Positions 24,865-36,718 of a stretch of 64,000 bases of DNA are shown piece after piece. Position numbers and translations under genes: made by a program. The notes below the pieces were generated by a model. That model had not been told where the DNA came from. It ran no database searches and saw nothing but the letters and a program-made list of their open reading frames with translations. Location of the stretch: NCBI GenBank assembly GCA_016758965.1, contig JAEPRB010000002.1, positions 434,001 to 498,000 on the forward strand. The letters run 5' to 3'. The DNA is from Circinella minor (taxonomy: Eukaryota > Mucoromycota > Mucoromycetes > Mucorales > Lichtheimiaceae). Within the stretch, counting starts at the first letter, position 1. Every line of letters begins with the position of its first letter.

Positions 24865-27204
24865 ATGGGAATCAGAATGAAAGCAGCACGCTTACTTGAT
24901 AATTTACCATTGCGACCGGGATTATTGACTCAATCGTTACCAGCTGATTCATATACAGAATCTATTGAGGATCTTGCTGGATCGCAAAGTTTACTTAAAA
25001 TCTCGCGTGCTGTCCATAATGCTGCGTTTTCATATACGTTACCCGATAAAAACCCGGACCCAGAATTATTAGCAGTTTCACCAAAAGCTTTGGATGACAT
25101 TGATCTTGATCCTGAAGAGATTCGTACCGATGAATTTTTACAAGTGTTTTCTGGAAATAAGATATTGGAGAATACTCGACCATGGAGTTTGTGTTATGGT
25201 GGTCATCAATTTGGGTAACAACTTAATAGCTATTTTCTTTTTACATAAAAAAAATAGATTTCATATCCATTAATTTATTGTAGAATTTATGCTGGTCAAC
25301 TTGGTGACGGTCGAGCTATTTCTTTATTTGAAACCGAAAATCATCGTGGTGAACGTTGGGAAATACAATTAAAAGGAGCAGGTCGTACACCTTATGCACG
25401 TAATGGGGATGGATATGCTGTTATGCGTTCCAGCATTCGTGAATTTTTGATGTCTGAACATATGCATGCTTTGGGTGTTCCCACGACTCGTGCATTATCA
25501 CTTGTTGGTACTTCTCGGGAAATCTTTAGAGATGATGCTCTTCCAGGTAAAATAAAATCCTAATTAATAATCATACCGAATCTGTCTTTTTCTTTTAACT
25601 TTTTTTTATCTATAATACATGATGTATTATTTTTTAAATCAATAGATGAAAAACAACCAGAGCGTGGTGCAATTGTCACTCGTATGTCACCATCATGGAT
25701 TCGTTTTGGAAATTTTGAAATTTTTTATTCTCGTGATGATATGTTTAACTTGCGCAAGTTGGCTGATTACTCAATCGAAAATGTTGTCAAGGAGGAAGAA
25801 GATTATAAACCATCAGAGTTGGAGGGTAACAAATATATGTGTTTCGTCCGTCGTGTAGCAAAAAACACTGCCAAGATGGTAGCAGAATGGCAAGCAATTG
25901 GTAAATATATAATTCATACTATATAAATATCGATAAGTATTGAATTAATTGGATAAACGGGAGGGTGTTAATAAAGTATTATATATATATATATATATCT
26001 AGGTTTCAACCACGGTGTGATGAATACAGATAACATGTCGATTTTAGGTATACTAGATATAAAAGTAAAGGATAAATCATTTTGTTATTATCACTAATAA
26101 TAATCAAATTCATGCATTATGAATGAAATTATACTACTAGGTCTTACTATTGATTATGGACCATATGAAATGATGGACTTTTATACACCTGCCAATGTGT
26201 GTAATCATTCAGATACCGCTGGCCGTAAGTTATATTCATTTATTAGTTTGTATCACTTTCAAATATATCAGCACTCTGGTTCTAATTCTTCTGCATAATG
26301 CATTCTAGAGTACGCATTCAAACGCCAGCCTACAGTCTGTATCTTTGATCTTTTCAAATTTGCAGTCCCACTTTTTGAACTTATCGGTGCTGGTGATGAA
26401 GTGGACTCCCTTGTATATATTCCCAAAGACAGCAAGGACTCTTCAAATGCAACAAATCAAGCCACGCGTAACGAATATCGTGAAGTGGGTAAAATAGAAG
26501 TAACCAAACTTCTTAGCGAAGAATTCTCTAATTGGTTCATGGAACATCTATTATGGCGTATGCGTCAAAAGCTAGGTCTCAAATCAAACAAAGAAAAAGC
26601 TAGTGACATGAACGATGTAGTGATTCCATTATTGGATTGGATGAGTGAATATGATATTGATCATCATCGATTCTTCCGTTCTCTTTCCTCATACCAAGTA
26701 ACTGAGGCTGGTGAAGAAAAAGATGCAGAAACTCATTCCATTGAAGTTGTTCCACGCGAAGCAACAAAGGGAGAAGAAAGTAAAAAGGCGTTGAAGCCTT
26801 GGTTAGCCATTTATCGCCATCGTTTGTTGGCAGAGGATGGTCATTTGGACAATCCCGATCGACAGCGGCGTATGAATTCTGTTAATCCACGATTCGTACT
26901 TCGAAACTGGATTGCCCAAGAAATCATTGAAGCATTCGAAAATAAGGAAGAAGCAGAAGCCAAGCAAATACTTGAATCAGCACTTCAGGCTTGTATTCAT
27001 CCCTTCAGAGAACACTATAATGACGAAGTTGTTGAACATTGGATCAAAGAACCTGTCCCAGAGGTTTGATTTTCTCCTTTTTTTTTCTTTTAATATATTT
27101 TGCTGATATATATGTCTCCCCTCTAACTAATTTATTATAAAACGTTACGTATATTTATATATATATAGTGGGGCCGTGATCTCAAATGTTCCTGCAGCTC
27201 ATAA
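24865..27204 (+). CDS. Selenoprotein O-type protein AMPylase (YdiU/Fmp40 family)
   Basis: Seven exons (24865-25214, 25284-25546, 25646-25900, 26003-26047, 26141-26224, 26309-27063, 27169-27204) give 595 residues. The pseudokinase core is clear: [13 protein letters not shown], then [13 protein letters not shown], the nucleotide-binding lysine in [29 protein letters not shown], and the catalytic/metal residues in [10 protein letters not shown] and [30 protein letters not shown] is the C-terminal family block. The protein is known to transfer AMP to mitochondrial targets under oxidative stress. The last 36-nt exon adds [11 protein letters not shown], the conserved redox tail in which Cys replaces the Sec of animals; its donor is the weak GTTTGA but a CTAACT branch site is present at 27124-27129. 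No strong presequence is evident, so location is uncertain. Confidence 0.94.
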
Positions 27205-27307
27205 AAAAAGAAGGAGTAAGATATAATTGTAATAATAAATAAATAATGAATATAATGAAGAAAAAAAAGCGATATGGAAAAAATAATACATAAATTCGAG
27301 CGAAAAA

Positions 27308-27335
27308 GGGAGGGGGGAAGGAGAGAGGGCGGGGG
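27308..27335 (+). other. G-quadruplex-type motif downstream of SelO
   Basis: Four G tracts of at least three (27308-27310, 27312-27317, 27327-27329, 27331-27335) with loops of 1, 9 and 1 nt lie in the 160-nt gap between two convergent genes, on the SelO sense strand, about 100 nt after its stop. Confidence 0.4.
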
Positions 27336-27364
27336 TATAATAATATATAGGCATAATTTTTAAT

Positions 27365-30053
27365 TTAAATCCAAGCATCGCGATCCAACATCCATTCATC
27401 ACTATTTTCTCCAGGCACTTCTTGTTTATTGGCATTCTTCACACGATTCGCCATATCATTGAACATACGAAGACCATTTCCAACCATATCTTCACCCATA
27501 TTACGTACATTTTTAGCGACCTTTGTAAAATCAAATAAATCCTCTTCATCTCCATAATGTGTTTCTTCTTCGTCTTCTTCTGGAACATCATCAGCCCATG
27601 ATGTTTTCAAAGTACGTTGATTATGTGAATGATGTTGACGTCGCTCATGTTGTTGATGATAATAATCATCTCCAGTTGTCGATAATGGATCTTGATGATT
27701 ACTTTCTCTTGGCATTGGTGGTGGATTAGAAAATTGACGACTGTTGTTATTTTTGTTTTCATCTGGACCAGCAAGAGTAGCAAAAAATGACGATGGAGAA
27801 AATACACGATCACTGTTAGCATTAGTAGTACTATTTTTATTATTATGACTATTGTTACCATTGGCCAGGGCAGCTTCATTCAATTGGCTCATGAACTTGC
27901 CAGCAACTTCCATGAATGAACTACTTCGCTTGTGCTGTTGACGAGGTTTATTACGTGATGTTGCGGAGGAAGAAGTTGACATGAGTGGATCATACGATGG
28001 TCTGATAAGAGTATAGTTCATTCCCATCAATACGTTTATTTCATTTTACTTTACAATTTATTCATATATTCTCCTAATCAACCAACTAACCAACTAGTTA
28101 ATCCTACATTACCTTCGTTTTGGAAGATCCGTTAATTGTTGTTGCTGTTGTTGTTGAATGGGTTGTTGATGTTGTTGCAACTGTTGCTGTTGTTCCTCGT
28201 CATACCCATCCTCATCTTCCAAACTCATGATTATATTTTTCTTGATAAATGCAAGTTTCTCCGTAAAATCATCTAATCGATCACCTAGAAGAGATTGCGC
28301 AACCACCGCTACAGATGATCGACGTTCTGAAGTACCAGCTCCAGATTCCTCTCTATCCTTATCTTTATCTACTTCTCCGCCACTACTTTCAACTAATATA
28401 TCATGAGTTTTAGGTCTTGGGGAAGGTGGCTGTGACATGGCCCTTAAAGGAGCTTGAATTGAACCTGATTCTCTTTCTTCTGGCGGTGGTGGTGGTACAT
28501 GGAATTCTCTGGATTTGTTGCTAACTTGAGTTGTACTGTTATAATCATTACTAATGTTCTGGTGACTAGTTTCTCGTTCGACTATTGTTGTATTACTGAA
28601 ATCTGTAAGTTCACTTGTTGTCAAAGGAAACGTAGTAGTAACAGCTGTAGTAGTATTATTATAAGATTTATCGAGATTTTTTTCATGTACTGGTTGTCGT
28701 GGTCGAGAACTATTGGTGTGACCGAAATCTGTGAGCTCTTGTTCCGCTGGTGCATCTTTGTTGTTGGTAAATTCTTGGAGTTCTTTTACGGGGCCCTCCA
28801 ATAAAGTTTTTGAGTCAACATTTTTACTAATATCAACAAGTTCTTTCTCAACTAGTAAACTATCATTGAAATCCTGAAGTTTTTTTGTTTGCGCTGAGCA
28901 TGATGAAGATTTAATATCAGAAACTTCCTGTATTTTAGTTGAATGGTTGAATTCTTCAGGTTCTCGTGGTTGTGTTGATGTTGATGATAAACATTTAATA
29001 TCCACGAGTTCTCGTTCGGCAGGTCCACCGGTGTTGAAATCGTCGAGTTCTCTTGGCTCTTGTTGTGCTGAAGATGCTGGATGAATATCCACAAGCTCTT
29101 GGTCCACAATCGGATTACTAAAATCTTGAAGTTCCCTTCCCGTTGTTGATGATTTATCTATACTTTTGAGCTCTCTTTCCTGGTAATGATCTAGTATATA
29201 GGATTTCGAGCTCATGTTGGCATTATCGTCACAATTTTCTTCTTTTATTAGTTTTGAAGGAGTCACATCTATCAATTCTTGCCCATAAAATTCTACAGTT
29301 CGACTTGTACGCTTTTTTTGTTCTTCTTCTTCCTCTGTTTTAGTGCGTGATACTGGATTTGCTGATGCACCGGTATTATTATCGCTCTCCATGATATTAT
29401 TCTACATAATTCTCTTACATGTTAGTTTACAAACGTATGAAAACCAGGGACCAACTCTCCTCCCTTGCTCTTCTACGTTCTTGCATAAAACTTCCCAAGC
29501 CTGTATCTCTTACTTTGGCATGATCATTAATGACAGCAGATATACGATGGTCTGATAAAAACTGAGCATCGCCTTCTTCAAAAAAATAATCTTGTTCTGG
29601 TATGACTCGACGTTCATTTTGTTCGGTAGTGGTATTTGAATTAGTAGTCGCAAATGGATTTCGAGACAAAAATCGATGAGGGTCTACTGCAGCTTTCCCT
29701 GAAAAAAATGTGCTACCACCACTACCACTACCAGTGATAATATCGTCATTGTTATCGTCATCATTAGGATCTTGAGCATGTTGATCTAATAAAGGTTCAA
29801 TACCGACAGTTGTATTTGGATCTAAATACTCATCGAGAATACGCGAACTGGGATTGTTATCGCCATCTTCTCCAAGTGTAAGTCGACCACCATGGCGAGG
29901 ACCAAGACATTGTGTAAAAGGCCAAACTGGCATAATACATGAAGTACGATGGGAATGTTGTAGTTCTTCGTCAGTATCGTCATCGTCTTCTGGTAGTCTA
30001 ATAGGTTGTTTTTGACGTCTTTTTGAAGAAGTACAAGCTGCTAAAAAATTCAT
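27365..30053 (-). CDS. Unknown protein with tandem EL-DF/ELVDI repeats
   Basis: I do not recognise this gene. Three exons (30053-29514, 29401-28113, 28001-27365; introns 112 and 111 nt) give 821 residues. The donor of intron 1 is a perfect GTAAGA in phase 0; an alternative is that 29392 is a separate start. The N-terminal 180 residues are acidic and Asn/Thr-rich after MNFLAACTSSKRR. About residues 269-400 hold five tandem degenerate repeats of roughly 28 residues, each with an ELxDF(N/S) motif then ELVDI. Further on come a poly-P stretch, three amphipathic segments (DDFTEKLAFIKKNI, MEVAGKFMSQLNEAAL, FTKVAKNVRNMGEDMV), a poly-Q run and the C-terminus WMLDRDAWI. There is no signal peptide or transmembrane segment. 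It looks like a mostly disordered cytosolic scaffold or adaptor, which is an inference. Confidence 0.6.
28600..29140 (-). repeat. Protein-level tandem repeat array
   Basis: Successive units begin RELQDFSN, RELDDFNT, REPEEFNH, KKLQDFND and KELQEFTN, each followed 6-9 residues later by QELVDI, RELVDI, QEVSDI, KELVDI or QELTDF. A detached sixth copy is SELTDFSN. Period is about 27-33 codons. Nucleotide identity between units is low, so the repeat is old and kept at protein level. Confidence 0.7.
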
Positions 30054-31732
30054 TTATCTATATAGATATATATGTATGTATGTATAAAAGAAAGGTGTGG
30101 GGGAAAAGGTGTTTGGATTAGAAAATTAAAAAGTAATATAAGAGAAAGCGGAGAGTTGAATCTGCGTGTGTATATGTGTAAAAAAGAGAGCAAAGTGAAC
30201 CATTCTTACCAAATTAGACGATTTTGTACGCGATGAAAAAAACAGTTTAAAATTAAGCTTATGCCAAATAACAAGTTCGGGCTGTTTACTAGGAAAATCT
30301 AGAATTATACGAATAAAGTTCATATAAACTTTCCGAATGTTCGTCTTTCTTTTTTCTTTTTTTGGTTCCTATATTAAGAAACAATGGAGTTGTGCTGCGT
30401 GATATACAATTCCCTCATTAATTACATTAGCTATATTATCAACTTAACAAACTCTTAAATTGTTAAGTCAATATCTTATCATATAATCCATACATCCTGG
30501 CTTGGTATTGACACAGTGTGTAGGTAAATTATAGCTCTGGTTCATATCAATAATCGATAAGTGATGATTTGAAAACTTTGCTGTCAGTTGATTTACTCAC
30601 AAAAACTCTTCGCGTCGGTATATTTTATAAGAGCAGCAAAAATAAAGTAATTTATTGTATATTTCTCTATAAATTTTTCACTAGTGTCGTAGGTAATTTC
30701 AATACACCACCATATTAATGTGATTTGTGTGCTTTACATTATATATACTCCGGGGTGTTTATTAATTTATGCATGAAGGATCTGAGAAACTTTATAAATT
30801 GTAGCATAATCAGTGGAGTAAGGAATTACTGCTTTTTGAGAGTGAATGAACGTAAATATCTACTCTAATTAATACAGGAACCACGACCGAGATTTTCCAG
30901 TTTTGAGATACCAATTTCATAATGTAGAATAGGTAGTAGTTGCTGATCGTTTTTGTATATAAAATTAATTCAGCACAATACTATTCCGATCATATATATA
31001 CGCTATTGTATACTACCATACCTTCATTGCTGATGGAAAATTACTGTATCAACTGCCAGTTTTAGACATGTACATATACATAAAAGAAAATGGAAGGATT
31101 AACGAGCCGCGGGGATTGAGATAGATGAATTTCCCTTTTTTCTCTCGATTTATGCTTAGATAACCTTTATTCATAACGGACAAGATAGTTACACCACATA
31201 TCGTAAAAAAAAAGAACAATTAAAAAGGAAGTGAAGAAATAAATTGCTATAATTTTGTACATATATTTAAATTATGCAATTGAATCCTAAAAAAAAGAGA
31301 GAATTGATCAATGCTCAAAAAGTAGAATATTCAAGGGGTTTTATTATGTAACAAAATAAGAATAATGGCGATGATCAACAGCAATTTCTTGTAAATTCTT
31401 GTCGCATATTTTTATTTATTTAATAATGGTAACAGGGTAGATCTTTAGTTTAAAAAAAAACGAGGCAAATCAACGTGACAAGTGCCTCAAATAGCAATTT
31501 ACACAGTTACACAATAACCCGTAAATTGATGAACCGCCTTCTTTGTGCCTTCATCTTTTTTTTTTTTTTTCATCACGCATATTATTATCATCTCGCTCTT
31601 TCTCCCACTTCCTCTCTTTTCATATATTTTTATTTATTAGCTTATATATTATTATTATTATTATTTATACTCTCCTCAGACTCTCCTTTATTATTTTTAG
31701 ACGCATATCTTATTTAATTAAAAAATAGAGTT
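30054..31732. other. Divergent-promoter spacer
   Basis: 1.68 kb separates two divergently transcribed genes (the unknown repeat protein and the START protein). It is AT-rich; the right end (31545-31700) is T/C-rich and probably the START gene leader. No coding sequence, tRNA or clear control site was seen. Confidence 0.5.
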
Positions 31733-34700
31733 ATGACCGTACCTAGATCTTCTTCTTCATCGTTCTTACCAGTGCATGTGCTTGCCCAACAAGATCGTGA
31801 TAGTGGAATTTCAACCGAAGGCGAATCCGACGCAGAAATGTTTAGCAGTACCAACACAAGTCGACCCACAACATTATTAGCACCCATGGCGACGCGACAA
31901 CAACAATACCCATTCAGTGACGACGAAGAATTACCTTCCATTCAAGAATCACTACAACAACAACAAGAAAATATCTTAAATAGTGAAGCTGTGTTTAGTT
32001 CAAAAAGTTATCAAAATCATCAAGCAGAGCAAGCCATGGCTTCTATAAAACAATTATTAAGAGAAGATTCTTGGAAAAAGGCATTAAAACATAAGAGCGG
32101 TGTTATAGTTTATATGCTGAATTCATCATCATCGAAACAAAACAGTATTAATAATAAGGCACCGATATTTAAAGGTGAAACAGTTATTCATGGATTTTCA
32201 CCACAATCTGTATTTTATGTTATTGGAATGAGAAAACTTTGGGATCCTGCGTAAGTTTTTTTTAGTCACGATATATATTTTTTATTTATCACCATGGAAA
32301 CTTAAAAAACATCGAATATTTTTCTAATAGATTTGAAGAAGGCCGACTGATAGAAAATTTAAACGAAACAACATCAGTTACATATGAATCATATCACTCA
32401 ACTTCATCATCCAAGTAAGCTTTATAAAAAAAATTGTTTGACAACCTTAATTTATAACTTGGCGCTAACAAATAATTTATATATGGATATTAATTTACGA
32501 AAATAGAGCATATGATGTTTCCGTTGTTGAAAGAATCGAATGTTCAGCAGATGGTGTTATTTTATTTGCATGTACAAGTATAGAAACCCCTAAAATACCC
32601 AAAGTACCTGGTCGAACTCGAAGGCAAATGAAGGTTATTACATATTTCAAAACAACAAAAAATGTTTTTATTATTGCTATTATTCTTCCACGTATGATGG
32701 AAAGGATTAGATGAAGTGTTTATATAACATTAAATTATTTTTATTTAGTTACAAGGATGGATTTTGAAACCATTACATACAACACCCCCCTCAACGAAAG
32801 TAACATATATTACTCAAGAAAGTGTAAAAGGGTGGATTCCCGGATTGACAAAAAAATCATTGGCAAGAAGACCACTCGTCATTGCTGATGTTCAAAATTA
32901 TTTACATCAAAAAGCCGAACGATCGAAAGATACTAATAGATTCCCCGCATCACCAAATCCTACTCAACAAATTTCTACAGATATTACCCATAATAATACT
33001 ACTACAACATCTAATCTTACCACTTCAGGAACATATGGTGCTAATTCGAATTCTACTTTGTTAACTTCAGGTGGACAACGTAGACCTTCAATTATGGCAC
33101 AGCAACAAGAACAACAACAAAAACCGAAATCAATTTTACAAAAAACATCATCGTCAAAGTTAGTATAATAATAATTGGCATGCATATATTTGTGTCATGG
33201 TAAAAGTAAAATTATCAAAAGTTAACTTACTTTATTTGGTTATAGTCTGTTACACCCAAAAAATAATAGCTTACGAAGTATATTAACGAACCCACCTCCG
33301 CGAAAGTCTTCACTTTCTTCACCCACAGCCTCTCGCTCTTCTTCTGTCACACGAAAAATCAAATTCGCCGATGATGATATGTCTCAACGTAGCAGCACAC
33401 CTTCTTCAATTACACCTTCAATAATCAATAATTACAACAACGAAGGGGACAGTAATAATGCCTATCAAGAAAATATCAGTTCAGCATCCTTATCAGCAGC
33501 AGCGGTTCTAGCAGCAGCATCAGCTTCTCAACAAAATATCAGTAGATTATATCCACCTTCACGACATAGAACCAGTCGAAAGCAATGTATAGAAACTTTA
33601 AAACGACTAACATCAAGTGATTTGGATGAATGGAAGGAATTAGGCGAACGTAACAGTAGTAAGCTGTATTCGAAATCTGTACAAGGATCTGCATTACCGA
33701 TTCTTCGAGGTGACGTTACCATTAATGGTCGATGGACGCCAGAACAAGTTTGTTCAGTTATTCAGTGCTTTGGCGCACGTAAGATATGGGACGAATATTT
33801 TGAGACGGGTCATATTGCCGAACGGTTTTCACAAAAGGAATATTTGGTGTATACTCAAATGCGCAGCATATTCCCTATTCACAGCCGAGACTTTTCATTA
33901 TTGACAATGATTGATAGTGATCCAGTCTCAGGAACCATTCATGTTGCTTCTACAAGTGTATCAGATGGCTTAATACCAGTTATCAAGCCCCATGTACGTG
34001 GCCAAATTGTTGTTTATGGATGGGCATTACGTCCAATCAAAGGGAATAAGGGCGTTGAACTGACATTCGTTTCACAAATGGAGCTGGAGGGATCAACACC
34101 ATTACCACCGGCAATTATTCGACAATTAACAATGGAAGTACCTGCATGTGTGGACCGTGTTCAATGGTATCTTCGTCAACACGGCTGTCCACCTTATATT
34201 CGTCGTGTGGCAGGAAAAATCACTCAGGAACAATTTGATTCCAAAGAAAAGACTTATCGTATTTCATTTACAGCAAAACATAAACCATCACAACATCGTC
34301 AACATAGTAATTGGTGTACGGATATACGAACAAATCCATCCATGTATGGTTCTGGGTTTAATGTACAAGTAACACCTGCAGAATATACTCGTGTCGAATT
34401 ACGAGCGGATGATATGGGCATTCGGGTATATACCATGGATGATGCGGTGGAGGGACATTTAGTAGAAGTGGCAATTATTCCCAATTTGCCTGGATCTGGA
34501 CCCAAGTTTACTTGGAATGGACAATCATTGAAAGAGGAAAAGAAAGAAGAAGAAAAAGAAAAGAATATACCCACTGTTAAAGTGGAACGAGTACGGGTAT
34601 CACCAGAAGAGCATTCTGATCAACAGCAACAGAAGCATCAGGAAGAAACTATGCCAGCAACGATGCCACCTACACCACCATTATTGGCTACGTCAGAGCA

Positions 34701-35171
34701 TGAAGAAAAACTTGAACCTTCTATTTTATTACCACCTAGCTCTAAACAGTCTCAGCTTCATTCTGAACAACGACGACTTGAACCATTAAACACAAAATGG
34801 GACCCATCTGAAGCATGTATGTTTTATTGATAACTTTAATTTCTAATATTTTTTTATGTTCATACTTCTCACTTACATTATATATATTCATATACAGGGT
34901 TCCATTCTCTACATGATTCGCGCGTAACTACACCAACAACAGCAACAAGTCGAGATGTAAGTTTATATATAAAAGATATAGTATATTTAAATTATTGTTT
35001 GTGTAAATCGATAACTAATAAATGATTATGTTTATCTAGTTTATGAAACGACGAAATAGCCATGTTTTAGTTATTAGTGATGAACTCTCGTTTACTGGCC
35101 CACAACTATCTGTCATCTTTTTACTCATGGCATTATGTTACTATATGGGCAAATTTTCCTGTCGATGTTAG
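31733..35171 (+). CDS. Tandem START-domain lipid-transfer protein with C-terminal membrane anchor
   Basis: Seven exons (31733-32250, 32331-32414, 32507-32633, 32749-33158, 33246-34816, 34898-34956, 35040-35171) give 966 residues. After a disordered Gln/Ser-rich N-terminus, a first START-like domain spans about residues 100-285 (FKGETVIHGFSPQSVFYVIG, KLWDPAFEEG, RRQMKLQGWILKPL). A linker rich in Ser/Thr/Asn follows, then a second, more canonical START domain at about 494-690 (LRGDVTINGRWTPEQV, ARKIWDEYFE, FPIHSRDFSLL). A beta-rich segment of unknown family (about 710-800) and a charged linker lead to a single hydrophobic helix at about 942-961 and the tail KFSCRC. The architecture predicts a protein held in a membrane by its C-terminus that moves a lipid or sterol at contact sites. 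The ligand is unknown. The last two small exons carry the anchor. Confidence 0.85.
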
Positions 35172-35375
35172 AGAAAGATCTGTTGTTTTCTTCCAATTAC
35201 TCACTTTACATTTACATCTTGTATTAATATTTATTTGTTTTTTAAATAGTTTTTTTGTTTGTACATAAGAAAAAATTTAATATATTTTTATTGCCATAGA
35301 AAGAAGGCCAAGAAAAAAAAACACAACAATTGATTATTACTATTATTTGTATAAAAAAAACCGATGTTAATACTT

Positions 35376-36718
35376 TTACAATTTGGATTCTTGAGGTTCC
35401 TTATACAAAACAGCCAAGCCATTGGAAAGAACCACGCGATCACCGACTTTTGCACTAAAAATGACACCCTCTGTCTTTGGCTCAGGACCAGGAACCTTCC
35501 ACATGGAAATAGTTACAGTTTCACCTGGTAGGACAGGTTTGGCAAAACGAGCATGAATGGATTTAAATCGAAGACGATCATTATCACCGAAGTTCTTAAG
35601 AATTGAGTGAGCAGATTTACCATAAGAGCAAAGGCCATGAAGGATAGGTCGTGGGAAACCAACAGCTTGAGCGATATTAGGATCGGCGTGAAGTGGATTG
35701 AAATCACTAAAATGTAAATATGTGCGTGTTAGAGAGAGATAGCGAATAATTTTGTAGCACATATATGTAAAGTTTTATTTTAATTTATAATGTAAAAAAC
35801 TTACCCATTAAGACGGAAAATCAATGCTTGACTTCGAGTAGTACTAAAAGTATCGGTAGCATCGGCAGGTCGATTAGGTGGAGTATAAGATTTTTGTTTT
35901 GGACCTTTGGGTCCCTATATATATATATATATATTAGCAGCATTAATAAATGTTGTGTTTTGATATCATTTATATCGAAATAATATAAAATAAATTACGT
36001 ACACCCCAGCCTCCATAATCACGAACAAACATGCCAAGTGACAAACGATAATAATGAACATTATCTTTTTCACCATAAAGATCAATTACGCTGTCAAGCA
36101 ACATACCAGATTCTATTATATTTTTCACATGTTATTAAAATTTCCCCTTTTTCTTTCTAACGAGCCAGATCAATTGTGTCCTTACAATCATAATTTTTTA
36201 GGGACACGTGATTGGGTAATCTTTTTTTCTTTTTGGAATATTACGTTACCTTTGTCATAAACACCACGAAGTGTTTTTACGGAACGAAATCTACCTCCTT
36301 CAACAGGAAAAGGATTTATGACTTCAACAGTTTGTTCACCATGGACAATCTTATTAGGGTCATACCATGGCATACCAGGAACAGAACCACCTGCTTGCCA
36401 ACGTTCAATAAAGGAATTGACGTCCCAACCAGCATCCTTTAAAAGTAATGATACGGGATAAGTAGGAAAGGGGCCAAAATCTATATCCAATTCATATAAC
36501 CATCTTAATTCATCCTCCGGAATACCGATTGAGAGCGCATACAATAAATAATCTCGACGTGTACATGCTACCTATTTTTTATTATTAATTTGTTGTGTAT
36601 GATTTTCAATTTGTATCATACTTCAGATAGTATTACTACTATTTTGACTTACAATATCAGGTTCTCCTACGTGACCAACAGCTTTTGATAAATCCGGTTT
36701 AAATCCTTCAACAGGCAT
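35376..36718 (-). CDS. Peroxisomal enoyl-CoA hydratase 2 (MaoC-like)
   Basis: Five exons (36718-36653, 36571-36250, 36112-36003, 35914-35805, 35706-35376) give 312 residues. The N-terminal half is a divergent hot-dog repeat ([30 protein letters not shown]); the C-terminal half holds the hydratase-2 motif [20 protein letters not shown] followed by [12 protein letters not shown], with the catalytic Asp204 and His209. The last three residues are SKL, a strict type 1 peroxisomal targeting signal. It hydrates trans-2-enoyl-CoA to (3R)-hydroxyacyl-CoA in beta-oxidation. In many fungi this domain is the C-terminal third of the multifunctional Fox2 protein; here it stands alone and carries its own targeting signal, so a partner dehydrogenase must be encoded elsewhere or this is an additional isoform. 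Confidence 0.93.

Noticed and set aside
29392..29392. Separate gene starting at this ATG
   Set aside because: Only 35 nt lie between the upstream frame's stop and this ATG, and a good intron links them; still not excluded without transcripts.
29402..29444. 43-nt intron joining the first two frames of the repeat-protein gene
   Set aside because: Its donor GTTTTC is poor and it would be unusually short; the GTAAGA donor at 29513 gives a 112-nt intron in the same phase.
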